From Tamlana sp038148895 (GTDB lineage: Bacteria; Bacteroidota; Bacteroidia; Flavobacteriales; Flavobacteriaceae), in assembly GCA_038148895.1 (NCBI GenBank), contig JBBVGQ010000002.1: DNA of 64,000 nucleotides. One strand, 5' to 3'. A model generated the notes under the pieces. The model saw only the letters and a program-made list of their open reading frames with translations, searched no databases and was not told the DNA's origin. A program made the position numbers and the translations under genes. Below are positions 20,401 through 28,609 of this stretch, piece after piece (within the stretch, counting starts at the first letter, position 1; each line of letters starts with the position of its first letter).

Positions 20401-21325
20401 TGGAACAGCTAAGGTGGGGTTTTCGGGCACCGATGGTGCGGCGGCCTTTGTTTTTGACAACCCAACTTGGGACATAGTGGATTATACGTTTAATACGGGC
20501 GCAAATGCCGGAACGGGACTGATCTTCATTAATAGTTGTGAGTCTGAAACGGCCACGGCAATTCTTATTGACAACTATGAATTGTATAGAGTAGCAGATG
20601 TTGTAGCAAATGAAAACAATGAGGATTGCGGTTTTGTACATCTTTACTCAGGAGAACAAAATTTAGCACCGAATAGAGCATGCGACGATTTGTCTGCTTA
20701 TCAAGGATGGGCCAATAATGGCGGTATTAGGCAAGTAGTTACTGATAATATAGATGCGCATTGTGGCGATTACATTAAAGTGACAACCTTGGGGGGGTGC
20801 AATGCGGCACTTGACATCAATCCAGTAGACTGGGCACCTAATGCCACCTACCGTTTGCATGTGTATGTAAAGACCATTGGTGGAAGCATCGGGTTTATTG
20901 CAAACAATGTCGACCCAACGGTTGTTGAAACCTTTGATACCGGAGGGGAATGGCAACTGATTGATTATTCATTTTCTACGGGTTCAAGTCCATCGGCAAG
21001 TTGGCTGTCCTTCAACGGATGTGATGGTGGCCCAACCGCTACGGAGGTTTGGATTGATGACTTTGAATTGTACAGGACAGATACCATTCTTGGCGTAGAT
21101 GATAATTTTGCTCCTGTTTTAACGGATTTAAGAGCCATTGGCAACCGTGTTTACGTATCCAATGTAACCTCGACAACCGAAGTGAACATTTACAGTATTA
21201 CGGGTGCTTTGGTTAAAACATTAAAGACCAATATCGATACTGATTTTGAATTTAATACTGGTTTATGGATAGCAACTATTAAAACTGCTGAAGGTCAAAA
21301 AACACAAAAACTTTTGGTGAGGTAA
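17498..21325 (+). CDS. Secreted multidomain GH128-like glycosidase with FN3, LamG, CBM-like repeats and T9SS tail
   Basis: The 1275-residue protein has a signal peptide ending QLRAQ. Domains: beta/gamma-crystallin-like (25-105), GH128-type TIM barrel (110-405), three FN3 domains (409-490, 492-580, 583-672), LamG (675-884), two tandem CBM-like domains of about 150 residues with paired Cys (888-1036, 1042-1192), and a T9SS tail. In the barrel, Glu182 of VLGYNEPD and Glu271 of WITEWNNG sit where GH-A enzymes have the acid/base and nucleophile. Characterised GH128 enzymes cleave beta-1,3-glucans; in this galactose-oriented locus another beta-1,3-linked polymer is possible. The gene has its own terminator at 21354-21397. 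Confidence 0.82.
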   Translation: MKNFFTYLFLTAVFFSFQLRAQTPLTVYTEENLQGSSQSYPIFNTYTNLGAFDNAIKSFTLQQGYMATFATNSDGTGYSRVFRADDDNLAIPVLATESVYLDETISYIRVMALHDYVTKKGWAGWILDEVDAINASWRYDWSAGGATSSTVEYVPIKQNLGWPSFGEIEGKPNVTHVLGYNEPDRPDQANIPNDVVIDNWKYYMKSGLRVGSPAHSDPYNGLWGFMAEAEANNLRVDFIAIHSYWSVNQQDWSWRLDNVWNAFQRPIWITEWNNGANWTTEAWPNGNRLATDANVQKQLTDITNIINILESKPYVERYSFYNAVEDCRSAVLIINDCWKANNPNWANYQWLQTALQDQNNEVISTWSDGCGVNTKVLTPVGVYLRDRVSAKAFNPSTEYIPTWKPYKENLSYKISEDFQNVILQWEGLNGELVNNYIVERRLSGETSWSPFYDSSDYNVLTASDALPNYALYHLKTVGKDNSETTSAQIAVSAKSMLGAVPVSAKKIDLSWSNVENAVSYNIKRATTSGGTYELIAANVVGTSYQDTNLDPNTTYYYKLWPVNAGSVESGFSSPEAMATTFALVEPSGAVQNILVGSGDDQVKLKWDFKLDSQFDIKRSESQSGPFTSIGTTGFETTQYTDLSAANGTTYYYTISAFNDMGTTPDSDVVTSNPNAGQHLYYDFNGVFGASPYDQWGVYNGTLFPSVGSAAGKGGGGINLTGTDDSYMQIENGVVKDLTDFTIATWVKLKTSTNWVRIFDFGTGSATNMFLTPQNGNNGTYRFAIKKNNGAEQQINSSTNPVLNTWTHIAITMSGTVGIMYINGIEVGRKENFTLNPFSLGITTQNYIGKSQYPDPLLDGAIDEFRIYNRALDASEITSLFGEDISVPGECPFTPLYTDKTNLTPDPEMDAFNSYQGWGAGNQVLETADTYCGPNAMRLNGKCGTSLDLPVNWVPNSTYRVRFAAKTVGGTAKVGFSGTDGAAAFVFDNPTWDIVDYTFNTGANAGTGLIFINSCESETATAILIDNYELYRVADVVANENNEDCGFVHLYSGEQNLAPNRACDDLSAYQGWANNGGIRQVVTDNIDAHCGDYIKVTTLGGCNAALDINPVDWAPNATYRLHVYVKTIGGSIGFIANNVDPTVVETFDTGGEWQLIDYSFSTGSSPSASWLSFNGCDGGPTATEVWIDDFELYRTDTILGVDDNFAPVLTDLRAIGNRVYVSNVTSTTEVNIYSITGALVKTLKTNIDTDFEFNTGLWIATIKTAEGQKTQKLLVR

Positions 21326-21353
21326 TATTTGGTTTAAAAGCAAATAAAAACAG

Positions 21354-21397
21354 AAAAGCCAGCTTCATACAATGCATATCAAGCTGGCTTTTGTTTT
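21354..21397 (+). terminator. Intrinsic terminator after the GH128-like gene
   Basis: A perfect 12-bp stem (AAAAGCCAGCTT at 21354-21365, AAGCTGGCTTTT at 21381-21392) with a 15-base loop is followed by a T-rich run. It lies 28 bases after the stop codon. Confidence 0.85.
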
Positions 21398-21420
21398 AGG
21401 ATTATCTCGCAATCACTAGC

Positions 21421-21451
21421 TTGAAGATTTTCGTAATATTCTGTATATTTG
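21421..21451 (+). promoter_or_regulatory. Flavobacterial-type promoter candidate upstream of the ricin/LamG glycosidase gene
   Basis: TTG at 21421-21423, a 20-base spacer, then TATATTTG at 21444-21451 match the Bacteroidota consensus exactly. It would give a leader of about 200 bases, which contains the palindrome at 21504-21518. Confidence 0.55.
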
Positions 21452-21503
21452 ATAAGAGGGTTATTAATGATTTTGACCCAAAAATGAGGATATCTTACAT
21501 ATT

Positions 21504-21518
21504 GGACATTATGTGTCC
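21504..21518. promoter_or_regulatory. Palindrome GGACA-N5-TGTCC, possible operator
   Basis: This is a perfect 5+5 inverted repeat with a 5-base centre. It lies about 55 bases downstream of the TATATTTG element and 145 bases before the start of the ricin/LamG gene. The size fits a dimeric regulator site, but short palindromes also occur by chance. Confidence 0.3.
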
Positions 21519-21663
21519 CATTTATTAACAATTCGCCCCCTTATTAAAAGTATGACAATAGGTATTTTTGTGATAAGGAACACCACGTATTCCTTATTGT
21601 AAAATCCTTCTCTAAAAAATGGAATAGCTGAGCGGTTTTTACCAACTAATAAACTTAAAAACG

Positions 21664-24477
21664 ATGTTAAGAAAAATTACTATCAAATTTATTTTGGCCT
21701 TTAGTGTTTTATCAATTATTGGCATAAACTCCAACTCAATTCAGGCGCAGGCAAGTACGAGTGATAATCTTAAAGCGCAACCTCGTGCAGATAGAGCTGT
21801 ACCGTTCGATCTTACAGATACAGGAGTGTCTAAACCAATTATATGGGGATTGGATTTGGCATGGCTTTCAGAGCATAATTTGCGTAGGGGTATTGCTTTT
21901 ATGGGTGATGTTGATGTTGTTAGGTCTTCCTTTATGCCCACTAATCCATTGAATAATGGAGCACTTCAAGGCATAGCCCTAACAAATACCAACTTGAGAA
22001 TAAACATAATAAAGAACAGGTTAGGAACGCAACCTGGTATTGTGCTTAATAGTGACCACCCGAGCGTAGACCCTTCCTTTGTGGGTAATGCCACTAATTG
22101 GTCGGATTTGATTCAGATAACGGCCCAAATGCACATGGATGCAGGTCTTACTGTTGTAACAGTTTCCCCTTTTAATGAACCAGATTATTCTGCTACGGGT
22201 CAAGGTACCATTAATGATTTTTATAATATCTGCGAGGAATTAAAGACCAGGCCTTTTTTTACTTCGGAAAACACTATTCGCGTTTCAGGTGGTAACACCT
22301 TAAATAATGATGTAGCCTTGGATTGGTATAATTTTTTAAAACCTGCTGGGCTTGAAGAGGGCAATACGCACCAATTGGCAGGGAATTTTGATAATTATGC
22401 CGCTTTTTATCAGGCCGTAAGTGCTAATGGCGACCATGCAACCAATGATGAGCTCCACAACGTTATGGAGGCTATGGTAGGTGTAGAATACGGTTTGCAG
22501 ACTGGTATTTGGTGGGGCACTGCCGAATATGCCCGTGGTGAGTTCTGCAAGGCCAGTGATGGACAGCGATTGGCATACGCAGAACATAGGCCAAACTGGA
22601 CGGCGGCCTCTGTTTACAGGCACCCGAATGGTAAGGTGCAAGCTTTTGGTGGTGTATCAGAACGCCAAGCCAGACCGACCAATTATGCGTTCCTTTCAAA
22701 GGATAGAATGGTTTATTACGATGGCCACGGTCCACAACGCGAGTATGTAATTGAATTGCCGGCCGATCCCAATGGGGCCTATCAAACAGTGCTTCAACGA
22801 AATGCGGAACGTGTTGTAAATATTACCTGGGGAGAAGACATACAACCACCAGTAGACGGTGAGTACATGTTGGTCAACAGAAATAGTAGTAAGGTATTGA
22901 CCGTAGGGGCCGGTCAAAATGATGGAACCAATGTTTATCAATCTACTTACACAGGTACAACTACCCAACAATTTAAGGTAAACCCTGTACCTATAGATAT
23001 TGGGGGAGATTTTAGCTATTACCGTATCCAGCCGGTTTCTGATCCAGCAAGGTCATTGGACGTGAATAATTTTTCTTTGGACAATGGAGCAAACATCCAT
23101 CTTTGGACTTCGGCCAATGGGGGCAACCAACAATGGTATTTGGAATATGCCGGGGATGGTTGGTTCTATATCCGAAGTAGGGAGAGTGCATTATGTATTG
23201 ATGTAATGGGTGCATCTACTGCCGATAATGCAAATGTTGCGCAATGGACACAAAATTTTCAAAATAACCAACAGTGGCGTTTGCTGCCTGTAGATGCTGA
23301 TATAGAATTTGACGCGCCAAGTAATCCAGCTGGTTTGGTGGCAACGGCACAAAAATTGTCCATAAGGCTTTCTTGGGATGCAAATACCGAAATAGATTTG
23401 GATGGATATACCATTTTCCGGGCAGAATCGTCTGGTGGTGCATATAACACCATTGCACGAAATGTAACGGTTACAGAATTTGTAGATAACACCGTTACTC
23501 CCGGAGTTGAATATTTCTATAAAATCAAGGCCGTAGACCGTTCATTGAACCGTTCTGGATATTCCAGTGAAGTTTCAACAACTGCTACAGCAGGCGATGC
23601 CCTGGTTGCCCATTACACATTTGATGATGACTCAACATCAGACAGTTCGGAAAACCTGTACCATGGTGCGCCTTACACACTACCGAGCTATGTTGCAGGG
23701 CAATATAGCTCTCAAGCGCTGTCCCTAAATGGGTTGAATTTTGTACAGCTTCCCGAAGATATTGCCAACCACCAGGAAATCACTATCGCATGTTGGGTAT
23801 ATAGGGCTGGTAACGTGGGATGGCAGCGCCTTTTTGACTTTGGCAATGGTTCGGATGAGTACATGTTCTTGAGCCCGCGATCGTCAACAGGGCAGTTACA
23901 TTTTGGCATAAAGAAGAGCGGGGGCGTAGAGCAATCATTGCAGGTAAGCAGCTTTCCAACTGGGCAGTGGCGCCATGTGGCCATAACCATAAGCCAAACT
24001 GAAGGGACCAAAATGTATTTGGACAATGTATTGGTGGCCGAAGATATAAACATGAAGGTTGGCCCAGGGGAATTTAAGCCCATGATGAACTATATTGGAC
24101 GCAGCCAATGGGCAACAGACCCTTTGCTGAACGCCCGGGTAGAAGATTTCCATATTTACAATTATCCTTTGTCTCCGTCTGAAATTTCATCCTTATTTAA
24201 TGATGGAACGCTGTCCGTTGAAGACGCAGGTGCTCTGGAAAGTCTAAGTTTATATCCAGTCCCAGCCAAGGATGAGCTGCATTTGGATTTAGGGGCGGCA
24301 GTTGCAAATGGCCGATTGAGCGTTAGTATTTATGACATCCATGGCAGAACATTATCAACTAAGCAAATAAACGAGAACAAAACAACATTGGATATTTCTG
24401 ACTTACCGGCCGGCATGTATCTACTTAAGCTGGACAATGGAACAAGCTCTACGGTTAAAAGGTTTGTGGTTAAATAG
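21664..24477 (+). CDS. Secreted putative glycosidase of unassigned family with ricin-type lectin, FN3, LamG and T9SS tail
   Basis: The 937-residue protein has a signal peptide ending SIQAQA. Domains: an N-terminal region of about 350 residues that looks like a clan GH-A TIM barrel (SPFNEPDYS with Glu172 as possible acid/base; VGVEYG with Glu275 as possible nucleophile), a ricin-type beta-trefoil (399-544, with QQWYLE and QQWRLL repeats), FN3 (551-640), LamG (645-855) and a T9SS tail (LYPVPAKDELHLD, ISDLPAGMYLLKL). The accessory modules and sorting tail are firm. The catalytic assignment rests only on the NEPD motif and overall length, and I cannot place it in a named GH family. It follows the GH128-like gene and is 3 bases before the FG-GAP/haloperoxidase-like gene. 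Confidence 0.75.
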   Translation: MLRKITIKFILAFSVLSIIGINSNSIQAQASTSDNLKAQPRADRAVPFDLTDTGVSKPIIWGLDLAWLSEHNLRRGIAFMGDVDVVRSSFMPTNPLNNGALQGIALTNTNLRINIIKNRLGTQPGIVLNSDHPSVDPSFVGNATNWSDLIQITAQMHMDAGLTVVTVSPFNEPDYSATGQGTINDFYNICEELKTRPFFTSENTIRVSGGNTLNNDVALDWYNFLKPAGLEEGNTHQLAGNFDNYAAFYQAVSANGDHATNDELHNVMEAMVGVEYGLQTGIWWGTAEYARGEFCKASDGQRLAYAEHRPNWTAASVYRHPNGKVQAFGGVSERQARPTNYAFLSKDRMVYYDGHGPQREYVIELPADPNGAYQTVLQRNAERVVNITWGEDIQPPVDGEYMLVNRNSSKVLTVGAGQNDGTNVYQSTYTGTTTQQFKVNPVPIDIGGDFSYYRIQPVSDPARSLDVNNFSLDNGANIHLWTSANGGNQQWYLEYAGDGWFYIRSRESALCIDVMGASTADNANVAQWTQNFQNNQQWRLLPVDADIEFDAPSNPAGLVATAQKLSIRLSWDANTEIDLDGYTIFRAESSGGAYNTIARNVTVTEFVDNTVTPGVEYFYKIKAVDRSLNRSGYSSEVSTTATAGDALVAHYTFDDDSTSDSSENLYHGAPYTLPSYVAGQYSSQALSLNGLNFVQLPEDIANHQEITIACWVYRAGNVGWQRLFDFGNGSDEYMFLSPRSSTGQLHFGIKKSGGVEQSLQVSSFPTGQWRHVAITISQTEGTKMYLDNVLVAEDINMKVGPGEFKPMMNYIGRSQWATDPLLNARVEDFHIYNYPLSPSEISSLFNDGTLSVEDAGALESLSLYPVPAKDELHLDLGAAVANGRLSVSIYDIHGRTLSTKQINENKTTLDISDLPAGMYLLKLDNGTSSTVKRFVVK

Positions 24478-24480
24478 CAC

Positions 24481-27400
24481 TTGAAAAATAAGGTTAAATA
24501 TCAGTTTATAATTGGTTTTGCAAAAAGGAAATTTATTTATTTCCTTTTTGCATTGCTGGTTACTCTATTTTCCTATAATAGGTTATATGCGCAATCATTT
24601 CATCACATTGAAACTTATGCAGGATTGTCTACGTTAGAAGAAAACAATGGTGTTGCAATCGCCGATTTTGATTTGGATGGCGATTTAGACATGTTTGTTG
24701 TGGCCAAGGCTCAAGATTTGGAAGGTTTTACCATTAGCCATAGCAAATTGTTCAGTAATAACAATGATGGGACTTTTACTGATGTAACGGAAGTTTCTGG
24801 GCTTGTTAATCTTTTTCCTGTTGGAGAGACTGGGGAAGAATCTGTGGCCTTAACGGGGTTTAAATTTGGTGCCTTTTGGGGAGATTATGATAATGATGGC
24901 TACCCAGATTTGTTCATGACACATACCAACAAAATGCAACTGTTCCATAATGAATCCAATGGCAGTTTCAAGGAAGTTACCATTGAAGCTGGTTTTAAAA
25001 AATACAATGATTGTATCAATACTGATGCAACTTGGTTTGATTTCAACAAAGACGGATTTCTTGATATTTATATCTCTGATTGGGACAGTGATTGCGAAGG
25101 TAACCGACTTTATAAGAACAATGGCGATGGCACTTTTTCGGATGTCAGCAATATTTTTGATGGCCCATTGAGTAAGCTTTCCTATCAAAGCATTCCTTTT
25201 GATTTTAATGGTGATGGCTGGTTAGATCTATATGTTGCCAATGATGGAAGTAGCCAAACAAGTGATTTATTTATCAATCAAGAAGGTACAGGTTTTGTAG
25301 AACAAGCCAATACTTATGGACTGCTCCATTCTGCCGACGATATGGGAATGGCTATAGGGGATTACAATAATGATGGTTTTTTTGATTTATATATCACCGC
25401 GATTGAACGAAATGCTTTGTTTACCAATAATGGTGATTATACGTTTCAAAATTTGGCCCCAACACTTCAAGTTGAAAGAACAGGTTGGTCGTGGGACGTG
25501 GCTTTTCATGATTTTGATCTTGACCGGGATGAAGATTTGTTTGTGGTTAATGGATTCAAAGTACGAGTAGAGAAAAATGAATATTTTGAGAATCTCTCTT
25601 CTACTAACCAGATTAGTTTTGTTAACCGTTCAAGTACCATAGGGTTAGGAGAAGAAACAATAAGCGTTGGGGCTGGAGTTTTTGACTTTGATAATGACGG
25701 AGACTTGGACATCTACGTCAGCAACAATGATAGACCTTCTTACTTTTATGAAAACGATATTACGGACCAATCTAGGGAATCAGATAACATAAACTGGTTC
25801 AAGATTAAATTGGAGGGAACGATCTCTAACCGGGACGCGATTGGCTCGACACTTTCAGTAAAGACGTCAAGCGGTTCGTTGCACAGGTATTATTCTGGAA
25901 AGGGCTTTTTGTCCCAGAATTTGGTGCCTGTGCATTTTGGACTTGGGGCAGATAATGTAGTGTCGGAGTTTAAAATTACGTGGCCCTCTGGATTAAGCGA
26001 AACTTACACGAACATTTCAGCCAACACCACTATTTTAGCAAAGGAAGGTCAGGGCTATCAGGTTTTGGACGTTCAGCCCAGTGTAAAACTCTATGGCTGT
26101 ATGGACCCTAGCTCCTGTACTTACAATCCCAATGCTGTAATTGGGACGGACGCTTGTGTTTATCCGGAAACGGGTAAAATCGAAGGCAAGAAAGAGGCAC
26201 AGAAGAACAGCGTTGAAACCTACTCTTATTCATTGGATGATAATTCTGTCTTGAATTGGCAGGTCACGGGCGGTGAGATTTTGGAACGTCAACCAAATAG
26301 CATTACTGTAAACTGGGGAACTGAAAATGAAGGTAGGATAACTTTATCGGTTACGAATAAAATCTGTTCTAGTGAGATTATTGCATTAGTGGTATCGTTA
26401 CTAGATGGAGGTACGGTAAATCTGGATGGGCATTCCGTTGCGCGTTTGTGGAACGAAACGCTACTTAGCTTGATTAGAAAAGACTACGCGCGTCCCACTG
26501 TTCATGCTAGAAACCTATTCCACACGGGTGTTGCCATGTACGATGCTTGGGCCATCTATGACGAAAAGGCATCTCCTTATTTGATAGGGAATCAGGTTCA
26601 AGGCTTCAAAAGCAACTTTGATGGTTTTTCTACCATCGAACCAATTATAGAAGCTAGAGACAAAACCATAAGCTATTCGGCTTACAGACTATTGACAGAA
26701 CGTTTTAAGCATTCTCCCAACCCAACCCTTTCGCAGGCCATACTGGATGCGGTCATGGAGGGCCTAGGTTACGATATATCAATAAAGGATGAGGATTACG
26801 GCACCGGCAGCTCAATCGCATTGGGCAACTATATAGCGAGTCAAGTCATAGAATACGGCTTGCAAGATGGCTCCAATGAGCAGAACGAGTACGCGAACAT
26901 TTTTTACGAGCCTGTTAACGAGCCTTTGAACCTTTCACAGCCGGACCAGTCGCAAATGGAATCGATAGACCCTGAAAGGTGGCAGCCGCTCAGCTTCAAT
27001 ACCTTTATAGACCAGAGCGGTAACGTGATAGGGGGCGTTACCCCAGATTTTTTGAGCCCAGAGTGGGGCAATGTTCAACCGTTCTCATTAGTGGAAGGGG
27101 AAAAGACTACCCATATACGAGACGGTCATGACTATAGGGTGTACCACGATCCCGGTGCGCCACCATCTGTGACCTCACAGGACTATAAATGGACTTTTAC
27201 GATGGTCTCACGCTGGAGCTCGCACTTGGACCCTTACGACGGTGTTAAGTGGGATATATCACCAAAATCCATAGGGAATATTTCATCGAACCAATTTCCA
27301 CAGAAATTTTCTGATTATAAAGATTTTTACAAAGAGGCCGAGGGTGGTGACATAGGCGCGGGGTACACGATGAACCCAGTGACGAAACAACCCTACCAAG

Positions 27401-28545
27401 AACAGATTGTTCCCAGGGGAGACTATACGCGTGTTCTTGCTGAGTTCTGGGCGGACGGCCCTGACTCCGAGACGCCACCGGGACACTGGTTTACCATACT
27501 GAACTATATCAACGACCATGAGCTTTTGAAGAAAAGGTTCAATGGTCAGGGAAACATCCTATTTGATTTAGAATGGGATATCAAGGCCTATTTCATCTTG
27601 GGAGGCGCTATGCACGATTCTGCCATAGCTTCCTGGGGCGTTAAGGGGTTTTACGATTACATACGTCCCATATCGGCCATACGCTACATGTGCGCTAAGG
27701 GGCAGTGTACGGATGCTTCGAAGCCAAACTATAATACACTCGGAATCCACTTAATACCGGGCTTGGTCGAGCTTGTTGAGGAGGGCGACCCATTAGGCGG
27801 CAAGAGTAATGAGAACATTGGCAAGATAAAGCTTTACTCTTGGAAGGGGCACGATTATATAGATGACCCAGCGGTTGACGAAGCGGGCGTGGGCTGGATA
27901 TTGGCGGAGAACTGGTGGCCTTATCAGCGCCCCACATTTGTTACACCTCCATTTGCAGGCTATGTTTCAGGGCATTCCACCTATTCAAGGGCGGCGGCCG
28001 AGGTGTTGACCCTACTAACGGGCGATGCGTATTTTCCTGGCGGTATGGGCGAGTTCTTTGCCAAGAAGAACGAATTTTTGGTGTTCGAGGAAGGGCCCTC
28101 GGTGGACGTTACCCTGCAGTGGGCGACCTACAGGGATGCGTCAGACCAATGTAGTCTGTCGCGTATCTGGGGTGGGATACACCCACCTGCGGATGATATC
28201 AATGGACGGATAATAGGTGAAAAGATAGGAAAAGAGGCCTTTGAGTTCGGGGCAAGGTATTTTGAGGGTTTCACGGACGGCACAACGCCAATATCCGTAA
28301 TGGACATGAGGGTTTACCCGAACCCTGTGTCGGTCACCACAATGCAGGTGTACATTACGGGTACGGCCTTGGATGATTTGGTCTACCTGTTTGACATAAA
28401 TGGCAGGCTTCTGGAAGTGCCTAATAGGGAGTACGATGAGGCCACTGGTGTGTTAAGGATAACATTGTCAAGGTCATTGGCAACGGGTATTTACGTGCTG
28501 AAGGTCAACGATCGGTCCAGAAAGATTGTTGTTGTTAGGGAATAA
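24481..28545 (+). CDS. Secreted fusion of FG-GAP/UnbV repeats with a vanadium-haloperoxidase-like domain and T9SS tail
   Basis: The 1354-residue protein starts at TTG (24481), chosen because no upstream ATG exists and the frame immediately gives a signal peptide ending RLYAQS. Residues 45-420 hold about seven calcium-type FG-GAP/VCBS motifs (DFDLDGDLD, DYDNDGYPD, DFNKDGFLD and others). An ASPIC/UnbV domain follows (445-530), then a GCMDPSSCTYNPNA repeat and a PKD-like piece. Residues about 640-1265 form a PAP2/vanadium-haloperoxidase-like domain with all three anion-pocket motifs: KGFYDYIRP (Kx6RP), YVSGHS, and SRIWGGIHPPAD (SRx5Hx3D). A T9SS tail ends it (MRVYPNPVS). Bases from about 26,050 onward look richer in G+C than the first half. 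It may be an exported haloperoxidase or phosphatase; no halide specificity can be read from sequence. Confidence 0.83.
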   Translation: MKNKVKYQFIIGFAKRKFIYFLFALLVTLFSYNRLYAQSFHHIETYAGLSTLEENNGVAIADFDLDGDLDMFVVAKAQDLEGFTISHSKLFSNNNDGTFTDVTEVSGLVNLFPVGETGEESVALTGFKFGAFWGDYDNDGYPDLFMTHTNKMQLFHNESNGSFKEVTIEAGFKKYNDCINTDATWFDFNKDGFLDIYISDWDSDCEGNRLYKNNGDGTFSDVSNIFDGPLSKLSYQSIPFDFNGDGWLDLYVANDGSSQTSDLFINQEGTGFVEQANTYGLLHSADDMGMAIGDYNNDGFFDLYITAIERNALFTNNGDYTFQNLAPTLQVERTGWSWDVAFHDFDLDRDEDLFVVNGFKVRVEKNEYFENLSSTNQISFVNRSSTIGLGEETISVGAGVFDFDNDGDLDIYVSNNDRPSYFYENDITDQSRESDNINWFKIKLEGTISNRDAIGSTLSVKTSSGSLHRYYSGKGFLSQNLVPVHFGLGADNVVSEFKITWPSGLSETYTNISANTTILAKEGQGYQVLDVQPSVKLYGCMDPSSCTYNPNAVIGTDACVYPETGKIEGKKEAQKNSVETYSYSLDDNSVLNWQVTGGEILERQPNSITVNWGTENEGRITLSVTNKICSSEIIALVVSLLDGGTVNLDGHSVARLWNETLLSLIRKDYARPTVHARNLFHTGVAMYDAWAIYDEKASPYLIGNQVQGFKSNFDGFSTIEPIIEARDKTISYSAYRLLTERFKHSPNPTLSQAILDAVMEGLGYDISIKDEDYGTGSSIALGNYIASQVIEYGLQDGSNEQNEYANIFYEPVNEPLNLSQPDQSQMESIDPERWQPLSFNTFIDQSGNVIGGVTPDFLSPEWGNVQPFSLVEGEKTTHIRDGHDYRVYHDPGAPPSVTSQDYKWTFTMVSRWSSHLDPYDGVKWDISPKSIGNISSNQFPQKFSDYKDFYKEAEGGDIGAGYTMNPVTKQPYQEQIVPRGDYTRVLAEFWADGPDSETPPGHWFTILNYINDHELLKKRFNGQGNILFDLEWDIKAYFILGGAMHDSAIASWGVKGFYDYIRPISAIRYMCAKGQCTDASKPNYNTLGIHLIPGLVELVEEGDPLGGKSNENIGKIKLYSWKGHDYIDDPAVDEAGVGWILAENWWPYQRPTFVTPPFAGYVSGHSTYSRAAAEVLTLLTGDAYFPGGMGEFFAKKNEFLVFEEGPSVDVTLQWATYRDASDQCSLSRIWGGIHPPADDINGRIIGEKIGKEAFEFGARYFEGFTDGTTPISVMDMRVYPNPVSVTTMQVYITGTALDDLVYLFDINGRLLEVPNREYDEATGVLRITLSRSLATGIYVLKVNDRSRKIVVVRE

Positions 28546-28609
28546 TTAAAATTAATGAGTAACCAACTAAAGTTTAAATAAAATATTAACGGGCATTATT
28601 AAATATTAC

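Larger units (their letters stand above)
21326..21663 (+). other. 338-base gap: terminator, promoter candidate and palindrome, no gene
   Basis: The stretch contains the terminator of the GH128-like gene, a promoter-like TTG-N20-TATATTTG (21421-21451) and a GGACA/TGTCC inverted repeat (21504-21518), each listed separately. The remaining sequence up to the start at 21664 is AT-rich. It includes an ATTCGCCCCCTTATT stretch that recalls the C-runs of the 17204-17497 region. Confidence 0.6.

Noticed and set aside
27915..28213. Long alternative-frame readings on both strands in the haloperoxidase-like region
   Set aside because: They arise from the higher G+C of this segment; the T9SS fusion frame is continuous and carries all motifs.
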